Below are positions 41,839-52,826 of a stretch of 64,000 bases of DNA, one piece after another. The notes under the pieces are model-generated. The model saw nothing but the letters and a program-made list of their open reading frames with translations, had not been told where the DNA came from and made no database searches. The stretch's first letter is position 1, and each line of letters starts with the position of its first letter. Source of the stretch: Planctomycetota bacterium (GTDB lineage: Bacteria > Planctomycetota > UBA1135 > UBA2386); assembly GCA_020638695.1 (NCBI GenBank), contig JACKIB010000003.1, positions 62,001 through 126,000 on the forward strand, read 5' to 3'. A program made the position numbers and the translations under genes.

Positions 41839-43017
41839 CTACCGCGACGCGAGATCGGGATCGGGGCGGCGGGAGAACAGCAGCTGGCCGTTCACCTCGC
41901 GACGCTTGCGGAAACCGAGCAAGTGGAAGATCTGATCGGCGAGCACCCGCGCTACTCGGCGGTTGACGATCAGCGTGTTGGTGTCCAGCGAGTCACGACG
42001 CACACCGGGCAACCAGTGCACGATCTCCTGCAAGCGCAGGCGGCGCAACACCCGGGCAACCCACAGCCAGAACGGCCGCACCTCGCGAATCAGGAAGAAC
42101 CCGTCGTCACCCTGTCCCTGGTAGAGCGGCAGGATCAAGCGGCACGGCGCCGCGGCGGTCACCGCTTCACCGTTGCTGCGCGCGAGCAGTTGTCCGCGCG
42201 CGACGCAATCGAAGCTCTGGAAGCCCGGCTCCATGACGAACCGCTCACCGCGCACGATGTTCTGTCGGTGGGTGACCTCGACGACCGGGGGGAGTCCCTG
42301 CGCGGCGCGGGCCAACGTCGCGCGCCAGCGGGCCAGGTCCTCATCGGCAGGTGCGGTCATCCCTGACGCGTGGAGCGCGAGCCACACCGCGGCCTCCAGG
42401 TTGTCGACCGTGCCCACCGCGTCGTGACGACCGCCCTCGACCGCGACGGCGACCATGCCTCGACGGTTGAAGTACTCCATCACCGCGCCGTCGATGCACT
42501 CCTCCAACCCGAGGATAAGCGGCACCGGAATCGCCATAGCGACCCGGCGGTTGGCCAACGTGTCACTGATGCAGGTGAACGACGGGCCGTCCGACGAACT
42601 CGTGTGCAAGTCGAGGAACACCATCGGACCGGTCGCGGCCTGTTCGACCTCGCCCAGCACCTCGACCAACTCTCGCTGCTCGCGGTCCTCGGCGCAGTCG
42701 AGCGCCGGGTCGCGCATCAGCAACTGCTCGACGTTGGACCACAACCAGGCGCGGTTCAGGTCGCGGTCGACATAGCGCTGCCCGCGACCGAGGGCCTCGA
42801 GGTTGCCCGCAAGTGCGACCAACCGGCCGCGCAGCGGCATCGACTGGCTGCGCATCCGATCGAGGACCCGCAGCAACGCATCCACTCCCGCCGGCTCGTT
42901 GCCGTGGATCCCGCCCAACGCGACCAGCGTCGGACCCGGGATTCCCGTGTCGTGGATGCCGAGGATCCGCCGCCAGGTCCGGGTGTCGGAACCGTGCCCC
43001 GCCGTCAGACTGCTCAC
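41839..43017 (-). CDS. AstE/AspA-family zinc deacylase (M14-like)
   Basis: The 392-residue protein has the zinc motif GGIHGNEPAG (H38, E41) and a third ligand H138 in VFLDLHTSSSDG; R89-N-type substrate residues sit in YVDRDLNRAW, and E194 in VAVEGGRHD is the catalytic candidate. This is the succinylglutamate desuccinylase/aspartoacylase family, a carboxypeptidase fold that removes acyl groups from N-acyl amino acids. The C-terminal 150 residues (FVMEPGFQSFDCVARGQLLA) form a barrel-like domain as in aspartoacylases. Start GTG at 43017. It begins 10 bp after the glutamate-cysteine ligase/CBS gene and is probably in its operon, suggesting a joint role in gamma-glutamyl or N-acyl amino-acid metabolism. 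Confidence 0.87.
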   Translation of the reverse strand: MSSLTAGHGSDTRTWRRILGIHDTGIPGPTLVALGGIHGNEPAGVDALLRVLDRMRSQSMPLRGRLVALAGNLEALGRGQRYVDRDLNRAWLWSNVEQLLMRDPALDCAEDREQRELVEVLGEVEQAATGPMVFLDLHTSSSDGPSFTCISDTLANRRVAMAIPVPLILGLEECIDGAVMEYFNRRGMVAVAVEGGRHDAVGTVDNLEAAVWLALHASGMTAPADEDLARWRATLARAAQGLPPVVEVTHRQNIVRGERFVMEPGFQSFDCVARGQLLARSNGEAVTAAAPCRLILPLYQGQGDDGFFLIREVRPFWLWVARVLRRLRLQEIVHWLPGVRRDSLDTNTLIVNRRVARVLADQIFHLLGFRKRREVNGQLLFSRRPDPDLASR

Positions 43018-43027
43018 AACTGCTCGC

Positions 43028-44956
<1,929 letters not shown>

Positions 44957-45103
44957 GGGAGGACCGTGAAGATACCAGAGCCCCCGGCTACCCGTTGCGC
45001 TGCAGCTGTATCCCCGGCCCCATCGCCACTCTCCCGCCGCCCGAGGCCCGATCGGCGGCGGATTCCGGGTGGGCACAGGGTTTCGCGACGGCATAGTGCT
45101 GCG

Positions 45104-45868
45104 ATGACTCCGATGCCCGACCATCCGGTGCTGGTCACCGGCCACCGGGGCGCCGCCGCGCACGCCCCGGAGAACACCATGGCCAGCTTCCAGCTCGCGT
45201 TGGATGCCGGTTGTGGTGCGATCGAGACCGACGTGCGGCTCAGTGCCGACCAGCTGCCGGTGCTGGTCCACGACGCCGACCTGTCCCGCGTCGGCGGAGC
45301 GCCCTCGGTCGTCGCCGAGCTGACCGCGGCCGCGCTGGGACGGCTGGAAGTCGGTGCCCGGCACCCCGACCCCCGCTTTCACGACCAGACGGTGCCGACC
45401 CTGGCCGATCTCTTGGCGTTGTGCGCCGATCGGGCCCAGGTACTGCTCGACCTCAAGGTCGTGGGCGCCGGCGCGCCGATCGCGCAGGTTCTTGCCGAGA
45501 CGGGGTTCCCGACCGAACGCGCGGCGCTGATCGTGTGGGACGACGTGCAGGCCGAGGATGCCATCCGCCACCTACCCCGCGCCAAGCTGCTGCTCAGCAG
45601 CGACACGCCGCTTGCCACCGCCGAGGACGACGAATGGCTCGCCGCCCTGCTCGCGCGCGGGTACTCGGGCCTATCGCTGCCGTGGGAACACCTGACCGCG
45701 GAGCGGATCGAGCGGGCGCAGCGCTTTGGCCTCGCGGTGCACACCTGGACGGTGAACGACCCGCAGGACATGCTCGCGGCGATCGCGGCGGGGGTCGACG
45801 GAATCATCACCGATGACCCGCAGCGCCTGGTCGCGCTGTGCTCGGGCACCGCGACGGACCCGCGCTGA
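45104..45868 (+). CDS. Glycerophosphodiester phosphodiesterase
   Basis: The 254-residue TIM-barrel enzyme shows H14-R15 in VTGHRGAAAHAPENT, E41 and D43 in IETDVRLSADQLPVLVHDAD with H56, and the terminal HTWTVNDPQDMLAAIAAGVD then GIITDDPQ, the full GDPD signature. It would hydrolyse glycerophosphodiesters to glycerol-3-phosphate and an alcohol. No signal peptide is visible, so it is probably cytoplasmic. ATG at 45104, with a second ATG at 45113; both are compatible. It is divergent from the ligase-CBS gene with about 150 bp between. Confidence 0.93.
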   Translation: MTPMPDHPVLVTGHRGAAAHAPENTMASFQLALDAGCGAIETDVRLSADQLPVLVHDADLSRVGGAPSVVAELTAAALGRLEVGARHPDPRFHDQTVPTLADLLALCADRAQVLLDLKVVGAGAPIAQVLAETGFPTERAALIVWDDVQAEDAIRHLPRAKLLLSSDTPLATAEDDEWLAALLARGYSGLSLPWEHLTAERIERAQRFGLAVHTWTVNDPQDMLAAIAAGVDGIITDDPQRLVALCSGTATDPR

Positions 45869-46038
45869 CGGCTGCCGAAGCCCGTCTCGCCCTCGCCGTC
45901 GCGCAGGCGGGGCCCCCGGATGGCCGGCTCGGGAGAAACGCCGCGACCGAATCCGGCGCCGCCCCTGGACCTCGGCCCCCGCCGACTTTCTCGCGCCCCC
46001 CCCGCGCCGCCGCAGCCCGGATGCGCCACAATCCGCCC

Positions 46039-47649
46039 ATGATCCACGTCGGTCCTCGTTCCCGTCGCGGCAGGCTGTTCGCGGGCGCCATGCTCGCCGG
46101 CATCGTGCTCGCCCCCCTGGGCGCCCAGCGCGCCTCGACTCAGGCACCACTGCCTCGCGTCGCAATCCCCAACGCACTGATCGAAGTAGTGCTCGGGGGG
46201 CGCAAGCAACCACAGGTCGAGGTGGTGCTCGGCGGACTGACCCTGCGCTCGCTCTCGAACCTCGGCGGCAAGCCGATCCTCGCCTGGCCAACCGGCGCCA
46301 AACCGGTCGCGTTGCCCAAGAACCAGGCAGCCGTGCTCGCGTGGCTTGCGCGCAGCGCGACCGCGCTCGCCACTCCCGACCTGCGGGCGCGCTTCCTGTC
46401 GATCCGCGACTGGCGGGGCACGGAGGTCTGGGACTACGAGATGTCGCTCGCCGGACGCGCGGTGCTCGACGCCCGAGTCTCGGTGTATTGGAACCCGGAC
46501 GGCTCGCTGCTCGGTTTGTCGAGCACACTGATCGCGCCGAACCTCGGCATCGATGCCGCGCCCGATCGAATCGGCGCCGATGAAGTGTGGTTCGCGGAAG
46601 CACGGCGCGGTGGCTACCGCTGGGTGTTGGCGCAGCTGCGCACGCAATCGACGTCGACGCGCAGCATCACCCAAGTGATGTGCGGGACTCGGCTGGTCAA
46701 CACCATCCACACGGTCCGCGTCACCACCCCACCGCCCTCCACTGCCAACGCGACGATCACCGAGATCCCGGTTCCGGCCGGCACCTTCCCCGACCAGATC
46801 TTCGCCGACAGCACGGGGCTGATCTGGTTCAGCCAACCGAACAACAACCAGGTCACCTCGTACGACCCCAAGGCACAGAAGTTCACCCAGTACCCGGCGC
46901 CCACCGGGGTCACCGGGCCCGACGGGTTGATGGTGGACGACCGCGACCGGGTGTGGACCGGCATGTACTACTCCGGGCAGCTGTCGATGCTCGACATCCC
47001 GACCAAGACCTACACCCAGTTCCCGGTCCCCTACTCGCCGTCGAACCCGGCGATCCCGGTAGCGAGCGGCCACGACACCATCTGGGTCACCGACCACATC
47101 GCCAACCGGATTTCCGAACTCGACCCCAAAGCCGGCAAGTGGCTGGGTAGCTACGTGATGCCGACCGCGAGCTGCTGGGTGACGGCCGGCGCGCTCGATC
47201 CGGTGCACGACGACATGTACTTCACCGAGTACTACGGCCAGGCCCTGGGCCACAAGGCGCTCGGCAAGCCGGTCGTCGACATCCCGGACCCCAACCGGGG
47301 CGGTCCGGCATTCCTCGCCCACCACGACGGGAAGGTCTACTACTCGCTCTGGTCCCAGGCTCGCCTGGCGGCGTACGACGTGGTCGGCAAGACGGTCACC
47401 ACGTTCAACTTCCCGCAGACCGCCGAGTACGCCGGCCCCATGGCGATCGCCCCCAATGGCGACGTGATCGTGGGCACGCGCAGCAGCGGCTACATCGAAG
47501 TGTTCAACCCCACCACGAAGACCTTCACCGCCTACAAGATCCCGACCAACTCCGCGGGTCTCAAGGACGGCCTGACGGTCGCACCCGACGGCACGGTGTG
47601 GTTCACCGAGTCCGGCCAGAACAAGATCGCGATGCTGAAGCTGCCATGA
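46039..47649 (+). CDS. Secreted Vgb/SMP-30-like beta-propeller protein
   Basis: The 536-residue protein has an N-terminal hydrophobic segment (LFAGAMLAGIVLAPLGAQ, signal or anchor), a 200-residue region without known fold, then repeating blades of the virginiamycin B lyase/SMP-30 type: ADSTGLIWFSQPNNNQVTSY, TGPDGLMVDDRDRVWTGMYY, GHDTIWVTDHIANRISELDP, APDGTVWFTESGQNKIAMLK. The catalytic residues of true Vgb lyases were not established here, so a structural or binding role is as likely as lyase activity. Its stop codon overlaps the start of the next gene (ATGA). An upstream ATG at 46021 is an alternative start. Confidence 0.85.
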   Translation: MIHVGPRSRRGRLFAGAMLAGIVLAPLGAQRASTQAPLPRVAIPNALIEVVLGGRKQPQVEVVLGGLTLRSLSNLGGKPILAWPTGAKPVALPKNQAAVLAWLARSATALATPDLRARFLSIRDWRGTEVWDYEMSLAGRAVLDARVSVYWNPDGSLLGLSSTLIAPNLGIDAAPDRIGADEVWFAEARRGGYRWVLAQLRTQSTSTRSITQVMCGTRLVNTIHTVRVTTPPPSTANATITEIPVPAGTFPDQIFADSTGLIWFSQPNNNQVTSYDPKAQKFTQYPAPTGVTGPDGLMVDDRDRVWTGMYYSGQLSMLDIPTKTYTQFPVPYSPSNPAIPVASGHDTIWVTDHIANRISELDPKAGKWLGSYVMPTASCWVTAGALDPVHDDMYFTEYYGQALGHKALGKPVVDIPDPNRGGPAFLAHHDGKVYYSLWSQARLAAYDVVGKTVTTFNFPQTAEYAGPMAIAPNGDVIVGTRSSGYIEVFNPTTKTFTAYKIPTNSAGLKDGLTVAPDGTVWFTESGQNKIAMLKLP

Positions 47650-49043
47650 TCCGCCCAACCGATTCCAATGTGTCGCGCCGGCTGCTCGGTCTGGCGCTCG
47701 TCCTCGTTCCCACGGCCGCCCTGCACTGCCAGAGCGTGCAGCTCACCAACGGCAGCGGTGGTGGTGAACGCCAAGCAGTGGTCAGCGCCAACGGCCGTTT
47801 CGTCGCATACGCGGCGATCGCCAGCGGCGTGCGTGAGTTGTTCACGGTGCCGATCGACGGCGGCACGCCGGCACGCCTGACCACCGGCGCCGACCTGCGG
47901 GTGGGGCGCGGGACCTTCGACAGCTGGCCGGCGCTGTCGATCACCGACTCCGGTCGCTGGATCAGCTACTGGAACGACACCGGCGTGCACGTGGTCGACA
48001 CGGTGGCGAACACCGACAAGGTGGTCGGCACCTCGACTCTGTTCCCGTACCCCCACGCCGACGAGCTGGCGGGGACCGTGGTCTGGCAGCAAGAAGTCGG
48101 CGGCGCACTCGAGGTGATGGTGGGCACCCTGAACGGGTCCACTCCCGTGCAGCTCACCAGTGGCAGTGGGGTCGGCAACCGCTTCCCACACGCCCGTGGC
48201 ACCTTGCTGCTCTACCAGAAGCCGGTCGGCGGCTTCCAGGAGCTGTTCCTCTACGACAGCGGCACACAGAACACCCAGCAGCTCACCAACGGCAGCGGGC
48301 CGGGCAACCGCTACGGCCGCCTGTCGCTCGATGGCCAACAGGTGGTGTACGAAGCGCTGGTCGGCGGCACCAAAGAGGTCTGGGTGATCCCCCTGGCAAC
48401 CAAGCAACCGAAGAAGCTCACCGCGCTCAGCACCAGTGGCGATCGGTTGGCCTTCATGAGCGGTGACCAGCAGGTGTTCTACGAGAGCCCGGCGCAGACC
48501 CTCGACATCCACCGCATCGACCAGGACGGCAGCAATCAGAAGGTGCTGGTGGCCAACGTCGGCGGGGGCCTTCGCCGCGCGACGGTCGACGTGCACGGCC
48601 ACGTGGTGGTGTATCAAGCGCCCGTCGGCGCGAGCCTCGAGGTCTTCCGGCTGCGGCTGTGCCGCGAGGCGACCGCCAACGGCTACGGCGTGCACGGCAC
48701 ACCGTCGACCGGCAGCCTGTCGAGTTTGCGCGCCTGGTACCGCTGCGACCTCGAACTCGCGCTGCGGACCTCCTTGCCGCTGGGGACCCAGGGCTTGTTC
48801 GTCCTCAGCACCACGCAGATCTTCCCAGGCATCCCGTTCCCGGGTGCCCCCGGCAACTTCCTCTACACGGGGGTCGACTTCCTGCTCGGCCGGTCCGCCG
48901 ACGCATCCGGCACACTTCGCGTCACCGTGCCGATCGATCCCTCGATGGCGGGGATCGTCTACTACCAGTGGGCGGTGCTCGACCCGAACGCCAATACCGC
49001 CGGTCTGGTCACCTCCGAAGGCACTCGGCTGGCGCTGCAGTGA
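47646..49043 (+). CDS. Secreted TolB-like propeller protein with planctomycete C-terminal domain
   Basis: The 465-residue protein has a signal peptide (LLGLALVLVPTAALHCQS) and TolB/WD40-like blades of the form VQLTNGSGGGERQAVVSANG, AVSITDSGRWISY-like strands and QLTNGSGPGNRYGRLSLDGQ. The C-terminal 130 residues contain IPFPGAPGNFLYTGVDFLLG and YYQWAVLDPNANTAGLVTSE, the domain shared with 16632-17738. Such proteins probably bind partners at the surface; none is known. Translationally coupled to the preceding propeller gene through an ATGA overlap. Confidence 0.85.
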   Translation: MIRPTDSNVSRRLLGLALVLVPTAALHCQSVQLTNGSGGGERQAVVSANGRFVAYAAIASGVRELFTVPIDGGTPARLTTGADLRVGRGTFDSWPALSITDSGRWISYWNDTGVHVVDTVANTDKVVGTSTLFPYPHADELAGTVVWQQEVGGALEVMVGTLNGSTPVQLTSGSGVGNRFPHARGTLLLYQKPVGGFQELFLYDSGTQNTQQLTNGSGPGNRYGRLSLDGQQVVYEALVGGTKEVWVIPLATKQPKKLTALSTSGDRLAFMSGDQQVFYESPAQTLDIHRIDQDGSNQKVLVANVGGGLRRATVDVHGHVVVYQAPVGASLEVFRLRLCREATANGYGVHGTPSTGSLSSLRAWYRCDLELALRTSLPLGTQGLFVLSTTQIFPGIPFPGAPGNFLYTGVDFLLGRSADASGTLRVTVPIDPSMAGIVYYQWAVLDPNANTAGLVTSEGTRLALQ

Positions 49044-49157
49044 ACCGGGCTCGCGCGCAACACCGGGCACACCGCTCGGACAGTGCACGGGGACCGCGGT
49101 GAATGTGCGGGGGATGCGCCGGGTATCCCGGCCGCCCCGCAAACCGCGTGTCCGACG

Positions 49158-49475
49158 ATGACCGACCTCGAAACCGACGTTCCGTCCCCGACGCTGCCGC
49201 AGCGCTTGCACTTCGCGATCGGCCCGGTGGTCGGTGGCTTGATCCTGGACACCGTCGACCTCGCGACGTTCGGTCCGATCGGCGTGTACTTCGGCTTCCT
49301 GATCGGCTCGCTGGTGGGCTACTGGCTGAGCACGCTGTACGGCTTCGCGACGCGCGGGCGACTGCTGTGGGCGGCGATCGCCGGCGTCTACTGCACGATA
49401 CCGATGACCGAGGCCCTCCCGCTGGCGACCTCGATCGGCGCCTTGCACCGGTTGATCAAGGGCCGCGCCGGCTGA
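49158..49475 (+). CDS. Small membrane protein, unknown function
   Basis: A 105-residue protein with two or three hydrophobic segments: HFAIGPVVGGLILDTVDLAT, VYFGFLIGSLVGYWLSTLYG and LLWAAIAGVYCTIPMTEALP. The middle segment has a glycine-zipper-like pattern. No known family was recognised; several planctomycete genomes carry similar short proteins. ATG at 49158 is chosen since it starts just before the conserved-looking TDLETDVPSPTLPQRL region; the frame is open about 25 codons upstream. Same strand as its neighbours, 115 bp after the propeller gene and 73 bp before the GT39-like gene. Confidence 0.72.
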   Translation: MTDLETDVPSPTLPQRLHFAIGPVVGGLILDTVDLATFGPIGVYFGFLIGSLVGYWLSTLYGFATRGRLLWAAIAGVYCTIPMTEALPLATSIGALHRLIKGRAG

Positions 49476-49548
49476 GCGCGACGCTCCCGGATCGAGAACG
49501 TCGCCGTGGGGCGGCTCGGCGTCCCGGTGCAGCCGGGTATCCTGGATC

Positions 49549-51342
49549 ATGTCGAGCCCCGCCGTCCCCGCGGCACCGGTCCGTGCACGAGCCGCGGCGC
49601 AGAGCCCCGCCGCCCCGTCCCACGCGGTCACTCCGCCCACCACCCCCCGCCACACGGCCGCTTTCCCCCGCGGCGTGGCACTCGCCGCGCTGGGCGCCGC
49701 GTTGTTGGCCCTGGCACTGGTCTTGAGCCATGCCAGCGGCGCCGCGACCAGCGACCTGTGCTCGGCCGACGACGAGCCGGCGCACGTGGTCACCGGGCTG
49801 ATGGTGCGCGACTACCTCGCCAGCTCGCTCGGCGATCCACTCGAGTTCGCCAAGCAGTTCTACCTGCACTATCCGAAGGTCGCGCTCGGCAACTGGCCGC
49901 CGGTGTTCTACCTCGTCCAAGCCGCGTGGACTCTGTGCTGCGGGACGAGCGCACTCGCGCTGCTCGCGCTGATGAGTCTGCTGGCGGCCACCACCGCGGG
50001 GGCGATCGCGTGGCTGACAGGACGCCGCGTCGGCTGGGTGATCGGTGTGTGCACCGGAGTCTGGTTCCTGCTCCTTCCGGCGGTGCAAGCGTCGGCCGCG
50101 GCGGTGATGGCGGAGGTTCCCTTGGCGCTGCTCTGCCTGCTCGCCACGCATCGTTTCGGCCGTTTCCTCGACCGGGGACTGCGCCGCGACGCCCTGGGCT
50201 TCGCCGCGCTGGCAACGCTGGCGATCCTGACCAAGGGGAACGGCCTCGCGCTGGCGATGGTGCCGCCGTTCGCAATCGCCATCCGCCGGCAGTGGGGCGT
50301 GCTGCGACGAGGTGCCCTGTGGGCGCCTGCAGCCCTGATCGCGCTGCTGTGCGCGCCGTGGTACTCGGTGTCGTTGCCGATCTCGGCATCGGCATGGGAC
50401 AGCGGGTCGACCCCGAGCCTGCGATATGCGGCGCGCGCCGCGGAGTTCTACCTCGAGGGCGCGGTCGACCTGGGTGGAGTCGTGCTGGTTTCGCTGGCGG
50501 CACTGGGGTTGGTGGCCCGCATGCGCCACCGGCCAGACGGTGTGTGCGCAGCGATGGCTGCCTGGCTCGCAGCGCTCGGCGTGTTCCATCTCGCCATCCC
50601 GAGCAGCATCGAGACGCGTCATCTGGTGCTCGGCGCGCCGGCCGTCCTGCTGTTCGCCGCGGCGGGCCTCCACGCGCTGGCCAAACAGGTATCGGCCGCG
50701 TGGATCGCCCCGACCCTCGCCCCGCTCGCACTTCTGCTGTTCCTCGTCGATCGATTCGAAGTGCACCACAAGGCGTTCCGCGGCTTCGCCGACACCGCGC
50801 GGCAGATCGCGACCGATCCGGCGCTGGCCGGCCTGCCGGTGCTCGTGGTGTCCGACGCCACCGGAGAGGGTGCATTCATCGCCGGCATGGCACTCGCGGA
50901 AGCACGCCCCGGACACATCGTACTACGCGGCAGCAAGGTGTTGGCGACCAGCAGCTGGTGCGGCGAGGGCTACACGCCGCGATTCCACAGCGACGCCGAC
51001 TGCGCGCAGTTCCTACGCGATCTCTCGGTCGGGGCAGTGGTCGTCGACCTCTCCACGCGGCGACACGTGTGGAACGTGCACCACCGGCAGGTATGGGCCG
51101 TGTGCCGAGATCGCACTCGGTTCTGCGAGCTACCACCCCACGACGTGGTGCGCGACGGGGTGCGTCATCCCGCGGCGTTGCGGCGGTTCGTGCAGCGAGG
51201 CATCTGCCCGGGCTCCGCCCCACGGATCGCCGTCGATGCGGTGCTCGGCACCCGGGTCCTGCCGGCCTCGCTGCTGTCGGCGCATTCCTCCCATCCAAGC
51301 GCAGAGTCCCGTGTCCCTGGCGTTCCTTCGCACCATCGGTGA
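49549..51342 (+). CDS. GT39/PMT-like membrane glycosyltransferase
   Basis: The 597-residue protein has about ten membrane helices. The first loop carries D74-D-E76 within CSADDEPAHVVTGLMVRDYL, and ALGNWPPVFYLVQAAW follows, both typical of ArnT/PMT-type GT-C enzymes that transfer sugars from polyprenyl phosphates to lipids or proteins outside the membrane. A soluble C-terminal portion (about 400-597) shows an Rossmann-like pattern (LPVLVVSDATGEGAFIAG). ATG at 49549. It precedes the HMA selenoprotein gene by 10 bp on the same strand and may be co-transcribed. Confidence 0.82.
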   Translation: MSSPAVPAAPVRARAAAQSPAAPSHAVTPPTTPRHTAAFPRGVALAALGAALLALALVLSHASGAATSDLCSADDEPAHVVTGLMVRDYLASSLGDPLEFAKQFYLHYPKVALGNWPPVFYLVQAAWTLCCGTSALALLALMSLLAATTAGAIAWLTGRRVGWVIGVCTGVWFLLLPAVQASAAAVMAEVPLALLCLLATHRFGRFLDRGLRRDALGFAALATLAILTKGNGLALAMVPPFAIAIRRQWGVLRRGALWAPAALIALLCAPWYSVSLPISASAWDSGSTPSLRYAARAAEFYLEGAVDLGGVVLVSLAALGLVARMRHRPDGVCAAMAAWLAALGVFHLAIPSSIETRHLVLGAPAVLLFAAAGLHALAKQVSAAWIAPTLAPLALLLFLVDRFEVHHKAFRGFADTARQIATDPALAGLPVLVVSDATGEGAFIAGMALAEARPGHIVLRGSKVLATSSWCGEGYTPRFHSDADCAQFLRDLSVGAVVVDLSTRRHVWNVHHRQVWAVCRDRTRFCELPPHDVVRDGVRHPAALRRFVQRGICPGSAPRIAVDAVLGTRVLPASLLSAHSSHPSAESRVPGVPSHHR

Positions 51343-51352
51343 CGATGCCGGA

Positions 51353-51697
51353 ATGCGAATGTTCCTGATGACGCTGGCCCTGCTGCCAGCCCCGATGTTC
51401 CTGTCCGCGTGCACCGCCGAGGTCGCCAAACCCCCGTCCAAGGTCAGCGAGCCAGCGCCGAAAGCAGCCTCGGCCGCGAACCTGACCTGCTCCACGCTCG
51501 AACTCGCCAAGGTGCCTTGAAACGGCTGCGTTGCCACCGTGCGTGGCGCGCTGAAGCCGTTCGCCGGGGTCGAGATCGTCGACCTGAAGGCAGGCAACAC
51601 CAAGTTCCAGGTCAAGTACGATCCGGCCAAGGTCAAGGTCGAGGACATGCTGGCAGCCCTCGACAAGGCCCGTGAGCCGGCCAAGAAGATCGACTGA
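51353..51697 (+). CDS. Putative selenoprotein: exported MerP-like heavy-metal-associated (HMA) domain, Sec at codon 56
   Basis: From ATG 51353 the frame gives a signal peptide with lipobox FLSAC (near 20), a linker KPPSKVSEPAPKAAS, then STLELAKVP, an in-frame TGA (51518-51520), NGCVATVRGALKPFAGVEI and a continuation to a TGA at 51695-51697, 114 residues in all. The HMA metal-binding loop normally reads C-x-x-C after V-P-G-M-T; here the first cysteine position is the TGA, so U56-N-G-C59 is inferred. The rest (VDLKAGNTKFQVKYDPAKVK, VEDMLAALDKA) matches the second half of MerP/CopZ-like domains. A hairpin with a G-U loop follows the TGA. Reading UGA as stop would leave 55 residues with no domain. 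The next gene, partly overlapping in a different frame, is another exported protein. Confidence 0.82.
51521..51561 (+). promoter_or_regulatory. SECIS-like two-part hairpin downstream of UGA (HMA selenoprotein)
   Basis: An outer stem AACGGCT (51521-51527) / AGCCGTT (51555-51561) encloses an inner perfect stem GCCAC (51533-51537) / GTGGC (51543-51547) with apical loop CGTGC, containing G-U. The loop G lies 19 nt past the TGA, close to the spacing in the E. coli fdhF element (about 20). All of it is inside the coding sequence, as bacterial SECIS elements are. Confidence 0.65.
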
Positions 51698-51713
51698 AAC
51701 CAGGAATCCATCG

Positions 51714-52730
51714 TTGCAACGACTGTTCGGTTTCGCGCACCGCCCGCGAAGAGCGTCCTGTTTGCTGCTGCTGATCGGCAGCACCCTGTGTGCTCAGGGC
51801 ACGGTCGGTGGCAAGCCGGTCAAGTCCGGCGACGACGGTGGCGTGGCCCCGGGTGGCACTCAGCCGGAATCCGCCACCCTGCCCCCGCTTCGACCGGATC
51901 AGATCCCACCGCCGCGCTACGAACTGCGGGGCACGGCGGTGGTGGAGGTCCGAGTGCGCGCGGATCGGTCGCTCGGCGAGCGACCGGTCTCGCCCACCGA
52001 GCACCGCGATCTGCGCCGCGCCGGCAAGATTCCGCCGATGCCCGCCAAGGGGATGTTCTCGGCGCTCGCTTCGACCCGCCCCCGACGGCTGACCTCCGGC
52101 CAGTCCGGTGTGCTGCATGTGGTGGCGGTACTGGCGCGCGACACCGTGGTGGTTCCCGGCGCCCTGGCGACCGCCTCGCTACCCGACGGCATCGCCCCGA
52201 TCCGCTTCGGCACCCAAGAAGTAGGCGCGGCGCGACCGGGAACGGTGGCGCGGCACTTCCTCGGCCAGCCGATCCACGATGAGACGGTGACGATCCGCAT
52301 CCCGGTCACCGCGGCGACGGATGCCAAGGCCGGCAAGTACACGTTGCCTGGAACGGTCGAGTTGGAGGTCAGCAACGGCACCACCGGCCAGCTGCTCGGG
52401 GTGTTCTCGTGTCCGGTGACCGCCACCCTGACGATCGGCCCCCCGATCCCCGATCCAGCCGTACGACCCGGATCGACCGCTGGCAAGCAGCCGCGCGACA
52501 ACCCACACACCGCCAGCCGCGCCCCGGCTGCCATTCCGCAACCGGACGGCGCACCGCGACCCGAAGCGAAGCGACCGCCCCCCGACAAACCGGCTTCGTC
52601 ATTGGAGCGACCCACGGCGCCGGACAAGCCCGCGCCCGCACCGCAGCCCACCGCCGACATGGTCTGGCTGGTCGGGGGCGTGGGGCTGGTCGTGATCGTG
52701 GTCGTGTTGATGTCGCGACGCCGCGACTGA
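51714..52730 (+). CDS. Exported protein with DsbD-like domain and C-terminal membrane helix
   Basis: A product of about 338 residues with an N-terminal signal (RASCLLLLIGSTLCAQGTVG), two beta-rich regions (about 40-230) and a Pro/Lys-rich stalk (about 240-310), ending in VWLVGGVGLVVIVVVLMSRR, a membrane anchor. The segment AGKYTLPGTVELEVSNGTTG and LGVFSCPVTATLTIG resembles the N-terminal substrate-binding domain of DsbD-like proteins, which relay thiol electrons to periplasmic partners; only one cysteine is visible there, so redox activity is doubtful. The start is uncertain: TTG 51714 precedes the signal, GTG 51672 would overlap the selenoprotein gene by 26 bp. Position directly after an exported Sec/HMA protein suggests a functional link. 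Confidence 0.65.
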   Translation: MQRLFGFAHRPRRASCLLLLIGSTLCAQGTVGGKPVKSGDDGGVAPGGTQPESATLPPLRPDQIPPPRYELRGTAVVEVRVRADRSLGERPVSPTEHRDLRRAGKIPPMPAKGMFSALASTRPRRLTSGQSGVLHVVAVLARDTVVVPGALATASLPDGIAPIRFGTQEVGAARPGTVARHFLGQPIHDETVTIRIPVTAATDAKAGKYTLPGTVELEVSNGTTGQLLGVFSCPVTATLTIGPPIPDPAVRPGSTAGKQPRDNPHTASRAPAAIPQPDGAPRPEAKRPPPDKPASSLERPTAPDKPAPAPQPTADMVWLVGGVGLVVIVVVLMSRRRD

Positions 52731-52826
52731 ACGCGAGCCGGGCGCCGTGTCGCGCGGCGCGGCGTTGCACGCCCACGAGCCATCGACCAAGATGACCGGC
52801 CAGCCACGCCCCCGCTCCTCCATTCC

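Noticed and set aside
45379..49793. Two long minus-strand frames (about 750 codons each) opposite the GDPD, propeller and TolB-like genes
   Set aside because: They overlap three genes with recognised domains and give low-complexity products.
50426..51520. Long plus-strand frame overlapping the GT39-like gene and ending at the TGA at 51518-51520
   Set aside because: Upstream part is antisense-type noise in a different frame; only the last 55 codons belong to the HMA protein, whose start is ATG 51353.
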